Shown here: one piece after another, positions 12,506 through 22,760 of the stretch | How the letters are laid out: each line of letters begins with the position of its first letter | Numbering within the stretch: the first letter of the stretch is position 1 | Origin: Dipteris shenzhenensis | Lineage: Eukaryota > Polypodiophyta > Polypodiopsida > Gleicheniales | Length of the DNA: 64,000 nt | NCBI GenBank assembly: GCA_047967505.1 | Contig: CM106539.1 | Reading direction: 5' to 3' (one strand) | Position numbers and translations under genes: made by a program | Notes under the pieces: generated by a model | The model's input: the letters and a program-made list of their open reading frames with translations, nothing else | Database searches by the model: none | What the model was told of the DNA's origin: nothing

Positions 12506-13337
12506 AATGAAATCTACAATATGGCCAAGTGAGGGTGCTTCTACATCACATTTGATCGGGGGGCACAAAGGACACACCATAAGAAGTCTCATGTATGCAA
12601 CTACCTGGAGTGCTCACTGACCTGCTCCCCCTTCCAAAACCTCTGCTCGTCCTGCCATAGTTTTTGCCTTGCTCAGCTCACCCCTGCTGCAGCCCGTGTC
12701 TTGCTGGTTGCTATTCCTTTTCAGGGCCTAAAATGGATCTGCTTTTTTCCTAAAATGAAAAGGAAATTTACCAGTCAAGTATTGGGTAACACATGGTGCA
12801 TCCTTAGGAGTGCCAACTTGGCAAGCTGTGAGAAGTTGTTTTCTCCCTCTGTTTCAGCTCTGTATTCTACCATTGAATATTCCTAAAGTTAGGGTTGTCC
12901 CATCCAAGTCCAACAGCACATCATTGTTTGGATGCACATGACATGGTGTGGGTGTTGTAGAGGCTGCTTTTGCACGTGTAGAAAACCAGATTTGTTTTCT
13001 GGGGTCACTTTGTTCCAGAGGCTGATGTTTCAATTTCTTTGAAAATATTTGAGTTGGGATGTTGGGTTATTTTTATTGTAGCATCTTTTTGTAATTCTTG
13101 TCTTTTCTCTCTATATGGTTTTTCTACAACTCTTATGGGAACAAAGACATTCAAAGCATCCTTCAAAGTGCAATCCTGGTGCATATTTTGTGTACTCTAA
13201 TGTCTACAATTTTTTTCCCAAGTAGGTGATCACTGACAGCGCTGATGCTCGGGAAACTAAACTGACTATAGGTCTGCTGATTATACTGTTGGAGGCTTGA
13301 GGTGAACGATTTCTTCAGGGAAATTGGATATTTAAAC

Positions 13338-13496
13338 ATGGATAAATGTCCACCTACATGTGAAACAGTAGCAGTGCTAAAGCATAGTAAAGAGTTACAG
13401 AGTGCAGTTCAAGATGAAGCACGCCGCCGGGAGATTGATGCAGCCAAAAAACGTGCTGCTGCTCAGAATGTGGATTATGATACGTTTGCTGCCTTG
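13338..13496 (+). CDS. CCDC103: CCDC103 (DNAAF19)-like dynein arm assembly factor, coding exon 1
   Basis: This exon encodes residues 1-53, beginning MDKCPPTCETVAVLKHSKEL. It is a charged helix (SAVQDEARRREIDAAKKRAA) that ends in VDYDTFAAL, matching the N-terminal segment of animal CCDC103, where a short coil leads into a tyr-x-x-phe patch. The ATG at 13,338 is preferred because the upstream in-frame stretch lacks an ATG and opens only at a GTG. The exon is 159 nt, so the intron is phase 0. The donor is TTG then GTTGGT, a weak match to the plant consensus, but joining it to the acceptor before 19,477 gives an ungapped alignment to the animal protein (YDTFAALVSMAHIKPIE). Family knowledge: CCDC103 is a cytoplasmic/axonemal factor needed to assemble dynein arms in motile cilia. 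Confidence 0.8.
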
Positions 13497-13686
13497 GTTG
13501 GTCCCTTTCCTGATTGTTCTCTTTGGGTCACGTCGTTTCACAGTGATAACACATATCTTTTTTACTTTTTTTCTGAAGCAATGCTCAATCAAGTTTATTT
13601 TAGCTTGCTCTTGTTTCCAACAATTAAAAATTTTAACCATATGTTATATTACTGCAACGGGGACTCAGGAGCCTTATCTTTGCCTT

Positions 13687-14000
13687 AGAGCTATTATGTT
13701 ACTAGAGTTCACTTTCATTCGGTTGTTCCTGAAATACAATACCGTTTGGTGACATATAGTCCACAAAGTATTCTTACATTACCTTACTGTATGGTAATAT
13801 AGTTTCATACTGTATGGTACTGGTTTGGAGCTATTATGTTACTAGGGTTCACTTTCATTCGGTTTTCCCTGAAGTATTCTTACAATACAATACCGTTTGA
13901 TGACATATTGTCCACAAAGTATTCTTATATTACCATACCACAAAGTATTCTTATATTACCATACTCTATGGTAATATAGTATCATACTGTATGATAATGT
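13687..14000. repeat. Two-copy ~140-165 bp tandem repeat, AT-rich with hairpins
   Basis: The phrase gagctattatgttactag begins both units (13,687 and 13,828). Each runs through ttcactttcattcggtt, acaataccgttt, gacatat-gtccacaaagta and a hairpin of the type ttaccatactctatggtaat. The second unit has an extra internal copy of ccacaaagtattcttatatt. Confidence 0.8.
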
Positions 14001-15059
14001 TTTGATAGCGTAATGTTTTGATAGCTGTCTTTTGTGGGTATTTGGAGCCGAGACAAGACAGATGTACCAGAAAGAGGACAGACATTTGAACTGCTATGAA
14101 CTCAATCATACCAAGCAGGATTGTCCACTGATGGACCTGCCCTGGCAGCAAAAACTTTGATAGCTCTGCAGCAATCGCCTTGAGTGGTGATCAAGGAGCT
14201 ACGGGTGTAGTTCCAATGGTAGACACCTTCAAAGCCTATGGCAACGTCGGTTGATACAAGGTCCTGGTATTGTTCAGTAGCACAAGTACCGAGGACATCC
14301 TTTTAGAAAGCGTCACTAGACAAGTACCACTGGAGCTCAGTCCCACCGGACTAGCAGCTAGGGGGTGTCTCCAATGGAGTCCTCAATTATTCAGACTAAT
14401 GGGAAGCCCGTGGCAAGCCATGGCGCCAAGCTGCGATCCATTTGCAAAGAATTGGGCCTGTGGACGAAGATAACGCCATGGCCATGTATAATAGGTCAAA
14501 TAACATGAATTTCTCCATGAAAGTTCTACCTTAAAAAGCTGCTGAACATGCTGTGTTTTCTCGCTCTCTTCTCTGGTATTTCTGCCTTTCTTTCTCAGCG
14601 ATTGCTCTAGTTATTGCAATCCTCTTTTTGGCCCCTCTCCTCTTCCCGATTGATGAGACAAAAAACCTGCAAAAAATTCCTCAATCTAAAATCGATGTTT
14701 ATGAAACTGTATACGATCAAAGAAATCGTGAGAAGCAGAGCCACCTAAATGATCTCCACGTGAATGGCACTGTGCTGAAGCCAACATCCACTAGGACAAT
14801 GATGAGCCTAATTGGGAAACCTTCTCTGGAGATTTCTTACCCTTTCCCAGGATGAACTCTCCTCAAATCTATCCTTCCACTTGACCAGACATTCTAGATA
14901 TATTGTATGTCTTGTTCTTTTTTCTTGTCTATCTAAAATTTTCCCTGGTTCATGTGTTAAAGATGCAGATTCAGTTCAACTAGGATTTCATTTTGATGAG
15001 CTTATCATCATCTCTTAATTTCCAGACCACTTACATAAAATACATGATGTACTCTGCAT

Positions 15060-15420
15060 CCTTTTGGTAAGGCTGATTTGTTAAGGAAGTTCTCTAATTT
15101 TCTCAAGTATTAGGAAAGGTCCATAATACCTAGGAGATAACTTTGGACATTTACCCATTTTTAGTGTTTTTGAAGATCCTGGCACCCTAAGATAGACTCT
15201 CTTTTCTTCAAAACTCCAACTTTCTATGGTGTGGGTTTGCATAACTTGCTCTGCCTTGAGCCTTTCTAATGCTATCGTTAGCTAACTTAAGTATTTGATT
15301 CATATTTTCTCTTTTTGAGTCCCACTGCAATTGTGACCATAGTTCAGAAAAGTGAGGATCATGCTCACAGTTTCCTTCCAGAGACTCTAGGAAATCATTT
15401 TGGAATTGAGTAAAACTATT
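15060..15420 (-). pseudogene. Ty3/gypsy integrase C-terminal relic
   Basis: Reading the minus strand from about 15,365 downwards gives DPHFSELWSQLQWDSKRENM, then ALERLKAEQVM in another frame, then KRVYLRVPGSSKTLKMGKCP and KLSPRYYGPFLILEKIRE. The run K-L-x-P-R-Y-Y-G-P-F-x-I-L-x-K-I is the hallmark of the C-terminal domain of Ty3/gypsy integrases, which binds DNA or chromatin. Frame changes are needed to join the parts and the rest of pol is not visible nearby. The relic lies inside intron 1 in antisense to the host gene. Confidence 0.8.
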
Positions 15421-16139
15421 GTACCATTAAATGGTCGAAACCATCAATGTCCCATTCATGCAAACACTATGAAGCCCTCATGGTTTCCCACCTTTCCATA
15501 ACCAAGCTATAAAATTCTGCAGTTATGGTTGACGTGATATTTAATTTATGTACACATTCTTTGTACTGTTCTTAAAAAAACTGTCTATCACATTGTTACA
15601 TACGTTTGACTATTGAAGCTATCTTCAGAATGCAAGAGCAACACACGTCATAGGATTGCCTCCTCCCCCCCCCCCTTTTCCCAAAGAGAGTATTTATTTT
15701 ACTTCTGGCCCAAATGCGGATGGATGATGGTCCATGGAAACAACACTTCGATGGGCACCTCCTTTTGGAAGAATAAGGACATTCACTGTGCCCACGCAAA
15801 GTGTACAATGGACTGCCGGCTGGAGAGGGCTCTGGGATGCTGTCCTTCCATTGTGTGGCTATGGAAGACACCTTCTAGACTAAGATGGAAAGCGTCTTCG
15901 TTCTTAGATACTAGCTGCACTCAACTCGTTGGTGTCCCATCTTGTGAGCATGAACTGCTGCCTGTGGGGAAGACAAGGCTGTTATAGATTTGTTGAATCT
16001 TGCGTAGGCTGTTATTGGTCCATTCTCAAGGTTTGCAGAGGATAGACTGAACTATTGCTGAACTGCCACTGAATCTGTTTATAGGCTGACAAGACCCCGA
16101 CTGTGGACCGACGTGGTCTGTAGGCCCTACCAACTTGGT

Positions 16140-16410
16140 CTGTAGGCTATAAATGGCTCAGGCCTGCTTCAGGCTGCTACTGCATCTGCCGGACCTGTTT
16201 CAGACTGCTCAGACAGTCAGCCGACTGCTCTTGTAATTATCTAACTGCTCCAGAAGACTGCCGACCTGCTCTATACAGTCTCAAACTGACACGATGGCTC
16301 CACGCCTGCTCTAAAAGGATTATGGGCTGTTCCGAACTGCTATGAGCTGCTCCAAGTGCCACTGTACTGCTCTAGGCTGCTCCAAGTGCTACCATACTGC
16401 TCCGTACACA
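16140..16410. repeat. Degenerate CTGCTC-rich block
   Basis: Over about 270 bp the hexamer ctgctc, often as gactgctc, aactgctcc or ctgctctag, recurs more than ten times at spacings of about 12-25 bp. The last part has a clearer duplication (gctgctccaagtgc-ac at about 16,347 and 16,377). It looks like a decayed short tandem repeat. Confidence 0.6.
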
Positions 16411-17297
16411 ACAATGCAAGTCTACCTACATGCTTGGCCCAACATGCAACCCTAATTTGTTGTCCTAATTGAAGGGAAAAGACCAACTTTTGTCCTGTTT
16501 ATGAGAGATCATAACCATGGTGGTCTGCTCTACTACCCTAACCATGTCCTAGAAGCTTGCTACACCATCTGTAAGAGATGGATGTGAGATCCCCAAGGGT
16601 TTGAGTTCAACCAGGGCTGTAAATGTGTGTAGCATTGTTAAAACTAGCTACAGTCCCTGGTTGTCAAACCCTCTTGACTACTACATCTAGATACTTGTGA
16701 TACCACCGCGTGTGTTCGAGGTTTGATCAATCTGGGTCCTTCGGCCCGGGGAAAGAGTCCTCGACACGGTATGCCTCCGACTTGGTTCGACTCTTGAGAT
16801 TATTTTGTGTGGAACGTCAAAATCTATTTGTTGTGGATTGAACTCCACCTGAATGGTACTTGGTCTAGGTTCAAACTGAGGAAACAAAGTTTGGACTAAG
16901 TGTGGCCATCCGGACATCTGGATCCTGCGCACTCTTCTTAGCGTCTCATGGAATGCTTAATTTGTATCATTCAAAGCTTCTAATAGATGGTTATTTTCAT
17001 GGGGGGGCAAAATGCAGATGTTGATAGCAAGGGAGATGATTTTAGAATTTTTCATAGATCCTGATTAGTTGGATGGAAAACATATATATGAGAAGAGTTT
17101 GTGAAGTTGTAATAGGAGGCTTGAGGCAATTCTAACTTTGAAGAGGTAGAGCGCATTCATCAAAAGCAAAGCTTGAAAGTGCACACATACCGGTATGTGT
17201 TTGCTACATGTCGCCAAGGGCATAAAGAGTTGTATGAGGAATGAAGAACAAGTGAGACAAAAGAACATGGGTTTGCGCAGCTTCAATACATACAAGC

Positions 17298-17754
17298 TTG
17301 GTGGGCTACTGGCAAAGTTGTAGACAAAAACATTCCATGTATGGACAGCTGGCTGAGCTAGTGGCAATATTACGTCACTCATTGGGGTCAATTGTATCTG
17401 TAAGCGGGAAAACTGTCAAATATAGAAGTAGGACTTTGCTAAAAAACATCGGTAATAAACCCAAAGAAATATTTGTTTTATAGGTTGGAGATATTGTCGA
17501 CGCACAAGTACCATGAACAAGTCTTTAGAATCTACTCATGGGAGCTGGCTAACAAAAGAGGATTACAAGAGAAGATCAGCTTGTACGATGCATGCATTAG
17601 TGATTTGGGTAATGTGATACAAAGTGCGATGGAGTTAGCCTTCCATGAGGGTAGGTACAGCGTCATGAATGCCAATGTTCACTCATCAATGTACTTTGGC
17701 TGCTGGGACACACGAAAAGACCATTACATCAGACAATTGAAGAGAACGTTGTGA
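17298..17754 (+). other. Unrecognised open frames in intron 1
   Basis: Frames at 17,298-17,483 and 17,473-17,754 overlap slightly. The second (93 codons, ending RDHYIRQLKRTL-like sequence) is fairly balanced in composition and includes SLYDACISDLGNVIQSAMEL. I recognise no family. They may be old exons of an inserted gene or chance; no start context or splice pair settles it. Confidence 0.25.
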
Positions 17755-17873
17755 CTTGTACTGATAGGCCATAATTCATTGCCGTAATAGAGATGCTGAA
17801 AGACAGAACAGGGATACAATGGAGCAACATATTGAAGTAGGAAGTGTGATAGCTGTTCCTGGGATACAAGCGC

Positions 17874-18165
17874 ATGACATGAAATGGGCAATACATAGGA
17901 TTCCTAAAACCATCAGAGTAAAATGTCATCTTTTTGGAGCAGGCAGGAGGTGTGACAGAAAATTGGAAGGGGATGATGTGGCACCCAGCTTCTTTAGTGA
18001 TTATAGGTCATCAAGTTGGACAAACATGACACAAAATGGGCAATACGGCAGAGTAAAGTGCCATCATTTTCGAGCAGGTAGGAGGTGTAACAAACGATTG
18101 GAAGGGGATGATGTGGCACCTAGCTTCTTTAGTGATTATAGGTCGTCAAGTTGGACACAGGAAAA
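17874..18165 (+). repeat. In-frame ~150 bp tandem duplication
   Basis: Two consecutive copies begin catgaca..aaatgggcaatac (about 17,874 and 18,027) and end gtcatcaagttggaca / gtcgtcaagttggaca. Within the open frame 17,819-18,196 the copies translate to RVKCHLFGAGRRCDRKLEGD and RVKCHHFRAGRRCNKRLEGD, both continuing DVAPSFFSDYRSSSWT. Several differences change amino acids, so there is no clear sign of protein constraint. The copies differ in length by a short insertion after the first gggcaatac. Confidence 0.85.
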
Positions 18166-19179
18166 GATGGTGTACTACAGTGACAGCGATGTTTGACACC
18201 AGTAATTTGTATGTCATCCTCCAGCAAACATGCTCACGTTTCTCTCAGTGTTACCAGGAGCATACGTAACTTCATTGGAAGCTAATCAACTAAGTCAAGC
18301 CACATTTGACATTGGGGTCTCCATAGATCTACCCTAGTTGTGAGATATGGCAAGCAATGCATTCATTATGTATTTGAGCAGAAGTGTGTGTTACCAAATT
18401 GCATTTTGGGGTATTAGAGATTTGTAGATTGATTTTTCATTTTGATTCGCAAGCTACTCTTTACTTGCTTGTTTGTGCTCGCTTACTATCCTTCCCTGCA
18501 TGACAGTTGACATGATTTCTCGCCAGGCATGGGAAGCGATCTGAAGTGCAAAGGTTCACAACAATCGGGGTGGGTGAAGGACACTAAACACCAGTTTTTT
18601 AGACAAGACGTGGGTCCCTCCTAGACACACCCCCTTCTGATGGAGATGCTCTACAAGCATACTCACCGTGTAAGTTCCTAGAGTAATGGGAGGGAGAAAT
18701 CCCCACCAATGAGTACAAATATTATACGCAGCCTATTAACCCATGTTTGCTAAATGAGGGCTCCTTAGGTACTTCAGATGGAACCTAGGAAGACAGAGAG
18801 CTGATCTAACAGGCTCACATCACCTGAGATGCGAGACGGGCTGCTGGTGCACAAATGGATAGGACTCGCTGTGTCTAGTTCGTAGTTAGGCGCTTGAAGT
18901 TAGGTGGAGACCTTATGGAGTGTGCAACCTATTGCTTTATACGAAATGTCTCTGTCCACTTCTTCTTATAGCAGCGGCGAAGTGCTATGGGTACATATTG
19001 CCCAGGTCATGGATACCAGAAAACTAGTACCTTCTGGCATCGCACCCACCACTAGCAGTAACTGGTAGGGCTTCTTCTCAATTGCAATCGCTTTTTGCTC
19101 CTATTGTCATGTTGTTTCTGGTCTCACAGGTCGTATTTGAATTCCACGCGACATTAAGATGACGATCATCATCAGCATC

Positions 19180-19303
19180 TTCTCTCTCTCTCTCTCTCAC
19201 TTACTCTCTCACACACTTTTTTTTTTTTGGGGGGGGGGGGGTGTGAAATCCATGTATGTTTATATAACAAAAAGCAGTCGCAAAAGAGGAGGTATGCAAT
19301 TAC

Positions 19304-19335
<32 letters not shown>
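19180..19335. repeat. Cluster of simple repeats: (CT)n, T/G runs, (CA)n
   Basis: A CT run (19,180-19,198) is followed by adjoining T and G homopolymers (about 19,217-19,241), then a CA run (about 19,306-19,334). All lie within 300 bp of the 3' splice site of intron 1. Confidence 0.9.
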
Positions 19336-19337
<2 letters not shown>

Positions 19338-19476
19338 CACTCACGCACACAATCCGCAATAATAAGTACAACTTGCCTTAATACTACTATCTTTCTTTCA
19401 GTTAATTAAAGATATGATGTTTTATATTCTGAGCCACACAAAAATGCTTACTTCATGGGTTATTCACATATTACAG

Positions 19477-20517
19477 GTCTCTATGGCCCATATAAAGCCA
19501 ATTGAACGTAACAGAGGTAAAGTAGAAAGTAGGTCGCAACACATTGTTGCTCCTGCATGGTCATTTGATGCGGCAGGAGGATTTGAAACATCCAGTGGTT
19601 TGCAAGAAGGATCCAAAGAAGTTTTTCTTGAAGCTTCTGCTTTAAAGGGATTTGGGACATCCAAGCTGTGCCTTAATGGAAGATTATTGCCTTTGAAGGG
19701 TTTAGAAGTATCTTGTATTGAGAATCCTTTGTTTGAGCTTATCAAAACTAGTTCTGGAAATGACCCTTACAGAGAAAGGAATTCTAGAACAACAGAGACC
19801 TTCATGCAACCGACAGAGACCTTCATGCAACCATCACAAGACTTGCACAAGCCAGAATTCTACCAAAAGGTTACTTTTCCAACATCTGTGTTGAGCCAGT
19901 TTAGTTGCAGGCATACACGATTCATGACTGTTGATGCTTTTAAAAGAGAATGGAAAAGAGCAGGGCCCAGTTTGCACATTAAGTTCATCTTCTTGCTTGG
20001 TATTCCACCTCATAAGCTGCCACATATTTTCAAAGTTGAATTGCCTCCTTCAATTCTGGCAGATATAATTGATGCTTTAAGTTTGTGGAGGCAATCCTCA
20101 TCCCAGGCAGGTCTTTCTTTTGTTAGAGGAGAGGGCGAGTTGAAAGGCGGAGCAGGTACTGAATGTAACATTTTTAACAAAGATTTTGACGTCTCTTTTG
20201 CTTTCTCCATCTTGGAGGCTTTATCTAAGTGTGGGAGGTTCTCATTAGCATTAAAGCTTGCAGGGGAGAAATCAAGGTCTTCAGCTATTATTCTAATTGA
20301 TCATATCATAAATTGTCTGAAAAAAGATGTTCACAAAGAGAGAGATAGAAAATCACTTTTTGGAAACTTTGATTCTGGAACTGATATGCCTTTGAAAGAG
20401 AACATTGAGGATGTATCTCTGAATGGCTCAGAGACAGCTAAGTTGTTGGGTTTGGAAGTAGAGAAGATGTGCAGCAGTAATGAAGTGGAACAACTTGCAT
20501 TGATCTATAGCACCTGA
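19477..20517 (+). CDS. CCDC103: CCDC103 (DNAAF19)-like dynein arm assembly factor, coding exon 2
   Basis: This exon encodes about residues 54-399 and ends in TGA. It opens VSMAHIKPIERNR, the conserved link after the N-terminal helix, followed by a poorly conserved linker (about residues 70-200) with a doubled TETFMQP from a 21-bp duplication. Residues about 205-335 match the RPAP3_C domain found in CCDC103: AFKREWKRAG, then HKLPHIFKVELPPSILADII, then SILEALSKCGRFSLALKL. The predicted 399 residues exceed the ~240 of the animal protein, mainly through the linker and a tail. Known for the family: it stabilises and docks dynein arms in motile cilia; in a plant this would act in sperm flagella. 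The frame is open with no stops, so it is probably functional. The call rests on remembered family patterns. Confidence 0.82.
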   Translation, partial: VSMAHIKPIERNRGKVESRSQHIVAPAWSFDAAGGFETSSGLQEGSKEVFLEASALKGFGTSKLCLNGRLLPLKGLEVSCIENPLFELIKTSSGNDPYRERNSRTTETFMQPTETFMQPSQDLHKPEFYQKVTFPTSVLSQFSCRHTRFMTVDAFKREWKRAGPSLHIKFIFLLGIPPHKLPHIFKVELPPSILADIIDALSLWRQSSSQAGLSFVRGEGELKGGAGTECNIFNKDFDVSFAFSILEALSKCGRFSLALKLAGEKSRSSAIILIDHIINCLKKDVHKERDRKSLFGNFDSGTDMPLKENIEDVSLNGSETAKLLGLEVEKMCSSNEVEQLALIYST

Positions 20518-20610
20518 ACAGTAAGACACTCAAGATCATGTGATCTTGAAAGTACACCCATGATCTTGAAAGTAGACCCAAATATTTCTTTCCCCTCAGG
20601 TTTCTGTCTA

Positions 20611-20616
20611 AATAAA
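20611..20616 (+). promoter_or_regulatory. Likely polyadenylation signal (AATAAA)
   Basis: AATAAA occurs 94 bp after the TGA of the CCDC103-like gene, a normal distance for a plant 3' UTR. Two near-identical phrases (catgatcttgaaagta, about 20,541 and 20,560) precede it. Confidence 0.55.
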
Positions 20617-20759
20617 AATTTGAGGATCTGATAAAGAAAACATTGTCCAAACTGTTAATGTACAAGTTTTGCTAGATTAAGTCCATTCTGTAGTAGCACA
20701 CTATTTGATATTAGATTTGGTTTCTGTGTTTGGAAATCTGCATTATTAGGAAATCTTAA

Positions 20760-21290
20760 TGTCTGATTTGGAGATGTGTGTTCTCACTATGCATGAGAAA
20801 AATGTGCAAAAGACACTTCACTTTTAACCATGTAGAGCCCACAATAACATTTGTCAATGTGGTATCACTAGCCACTTGCAGCAGATGGAATACGTACCAG
20901 CTAGATGTCAATAATTCTTTTCTAAATGGCTACGTAGATGAGGAAGTCTACATGCAATAACCATTAGGGTATGTTGAATAGGAAAAGAGAATCATGTATG
21001 CCATCTCAAGAAAGTCTCTATGGATCAAAGCAAGCACCTAGAATTTGGTACATAAGAATTGATGAGTATTTTGCTGATTTGGGATACATCAAGTCAAATG
21101 TAGATCGTATACTCTACTACAAAGTTCAAGGGGAAGACAGTACTATTGCACTTTTCTTTGTAGATGATCTAGTTTGATAGGAAGCAATGAAATCTTCATC
21201 ATCAAGCCAAATCAAGACTTATTTGCTGAGTTCGACATGAAAGATCTTGGATTTATACATTATTGTCTTGGCATTGAGTTCTAGAAAGAA
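20760..21290 (+). pseudogene. Ty1/copia reverse transcriptase relic
   Basis: Three adjacent frames give the N-terminal and central part of a copia RT (RVT_2). 20,778-20,960 has NTYQLDVNNSFLNGYVDEEV; 20,971-21,177 has SLYGSKQAPRIWYIRIDEYF and, at the end, LFFVDDLV, the copia form of the catalytic Y/F-V-D-D box. A stop follows, then ILGF-HYCLGIEF-like residues to about 21,285. Stops after YMQ and after VDDLV show it is dead. It lies 230 bp after the CCDC103-like gene on the same strand; the young copia element below appears to be inserted in or beside its 3' part. Confidence 0.9.
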
Positions 21291-21402
21291 AGAAAGGAAG
21301 TTTATTTAAAGTCTTCGGAAGACTAAAGGGTCTATGAGACTAAAGAAGCTTGATACTATGGAGCCTCTAAGTAGGCATCAACACCCATGCCGAATACAAA
21401 AA

Positions 21403-21671
21403 TGTTGGGATATCTCAAGGTGTATGCCCCAGGCACACCTTGGGTTCTATGTGTGTGTGCTAGAGGCACAGTTAGGTGCCCATAAGCACTGTTAGGCGGT
21501 GGTAGATGCCACATAGGCTGATTGAGAGATTCTAGGAGCTGATTGAAGAGATGATTGTGGAGCTTGGTGGCTCATGTAGAGGTGCCTACATATGGACCTC
21601 ACCCTTCTTCATTCGATAAGCATTCTCTTGTTTTGTGTTCAGCTCCATGCTTTCCTTTCACTTCTCCAACA
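21403..21671 (+). repeat. 5' LTR, 269 bp
   Basis: It begins TGTTGGGATATCTCAAGG and ends CTTCTCCAACA, giving the TG...CA ends of LTRs. It contains an imperfect palindrome, aaggtgt-gccccaggc-acacctt, near its start. It matches 23,133-23,400 with about three changes. Confidence 0.93.
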
Positions 21672-21683
21672 TGGTATCAGAGC
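21672..21683 (+). other. Primer-binding site for initiator tRNA-Met
   Basis: TGGTATCAGAGC directly follows the 5' LTR. This is the standard plant copia primer site, complementary to the 3' end of tRNA-Met(i), and it fixes the element's orientation as plus. Confidence 0.95.
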
Positions 21684-22544
21684 ACGATGATCCTCCTTGA
21701 GCCCATTTATGCCGTGTCATCATCTTCTTCCCCACCTCCACCTTCGTCTCCATTTTGCCCCTTTTTGCCCAACCACTTGGAGGGCTGAATTCTCCTCCTA
21801 CAGGCGACCTCTTCTAGAGTCCTTTTGGCTGGGGAGACCCTTCGTATAGACGACATTCCACATGCAAGGAACTAGAGAATGATCGTCGCTGCTGGTCGCC
21901 ATTCCCCGAACTCTGTCGAAGCTCTCTTTCACGTATTCTCCTTCTCTGCTCCACCTCTTTCTAATTCCTTTTAGGAAAAGCCTTCCATACTTTGGACTAT
22001 CTTGTATCCAAGTTTGAGCAGCAATGGTTGTATATTCGAGGAGAACAGAGCCAAAAACCAGTCGACATTGACGACGTTCCAACCAGCAACGCCGCGCGAC
22101 ATTACGCCTGACCTCTGCACTAGAGATTCGCCCATATGTGAGCTTTCATTTGAGCTAGAAAGCCCTCTTTTCTTTGCTTTGAAGAGGGAGATCCAAGCCC
22201 TCCAAGATCAGGCCTCTGTTTTGGACAGTTTTGACAGTATTATGAAATTGGTGCTACATTAGATGCTACTTTGGCATTTCTGATATTTTAAAGTGTTGAA
22301 TAGCATCAATACAATTGTGGCTACAACTTTCTTTTAGGTTTCTATACGTGGATTTGCTCGGAATACTTTCATTTAGCCACCTCTATGAAGCATGCAAGTT
22401 GCAGTATCATTTCCACTATGATTTTTATAACGGAATGTGGTTACAAATCTTTGCTACACCAAATGCTTGTACTTTGAAGCTTTTCAGTTTTTTCTAGCCT
22501 TGTAAGAGAGTAGACACTGCCTAATTCTTGGGTTAGACCCTCTC

Positions 22545-22760
22545 ATGGTTTGCTTATGCAAAATATGTGGAAAGCCAAATCATGAAGCAATGTTTTGTTA
22601 TGCTACAATGGAAGAGAATGCCAACATGGCTTCCTTGTTGCAGATTGCCAAGATAATGGTTGCCAAGAAGGAAGCAACTACAAAACTAGAAACTGCCAAT
22701 TTACTTTCAGTTGATGTTCCTCCACAAGATGAGGCCTCCTATGATGATTATGCTTTTTGA
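22545..22760 (+). CDS. Gag-like CCHC zinc-knuckle remnant of the non-autonomous copia element
   Basis: A 71-codon frame contains CKICGKPNHEAMFC, an intact C-x2-C-x4-H-x4-C zinc knuckle as found in Gag nucleocapsids, followed by an acidic tail (DEASYDDYAF). The upstream frame at 22,002-22,262 has a short helix-like stretch (ALKREIQALQDQASVLDS) but no firm match. In retroelements this knuckle binds element RNA during packaging. Whether the peptide is made is unknown; the frame starts directly at the knuckle, so it is likely a truncated gag. Confidence 0.6.
   Translation: MVCLCKICGKPNHEAMFCYATMEENANMASLLQIAKIMVAKKEATTKLETANLLSVDVPPQDEASYDDYAF

Larger units (their letters stand above)
10571..13337. 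other. Upstream flank of the CCDC103-like gene, no coding gene seen
   Basis: No recognisable coding exon. A strong 5' splice-site match, caaacag then gtaagta, lies at about 11,527-11,539. A plausible 3' splice site, tttttttcccaagtag, lies just before 13,226. Together they could bound an intron in the 5' UTR of the CCDC103-like gene, but nothing in the sequence proves it. Cytosine-rich direct phrases (cttgaactcaga... cccacatg) recur at about 10,817, 11,169 and 11,190. Confidence 0.35.
13497..19476 (+). other. Intron 1 of the CCDC103-like gene (~5,980 bp, GT-AG)
   Basis: It starts GTTGGT at 13,497 and ends TTACAG at 19,476. Inside are a duplicated AT-rich repeat (13,687-14,000), a reversed Ty3 integrase relic (15,060-15,420), a CTGCTC-rich block (16,140-16,410), unrecognised open frames (17,298-17,754), a tandem duplication (17,874-18,165) and microsatellites (19,180-19,335). 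A frame at 14,553-14,855 opens with a hydrophobic segment (SLLWYFCLSFSAIALVIAIL) that could span a membrane, but it lacks an ATG start and looks accidental. From 18,200 to 19,150 I see nothing recognisable. Large transposon-loaded introns are usual in ferns and gymnosperms. Confidence 0.7.

Noticed and set aside
15613-15987. A 124-codon frame in the intron as an exon or nested gene
   Set aside because: It has a poly-C/Pro stretch, no recognised domain and an equally open opposite strand.
20541-20575. Short duplicated phrase catgatcttgaaagta as a transcription factor site pair
   Set aside because: It lies in the 3' UTR, is only two copies, and looks like a small slippage duplication.
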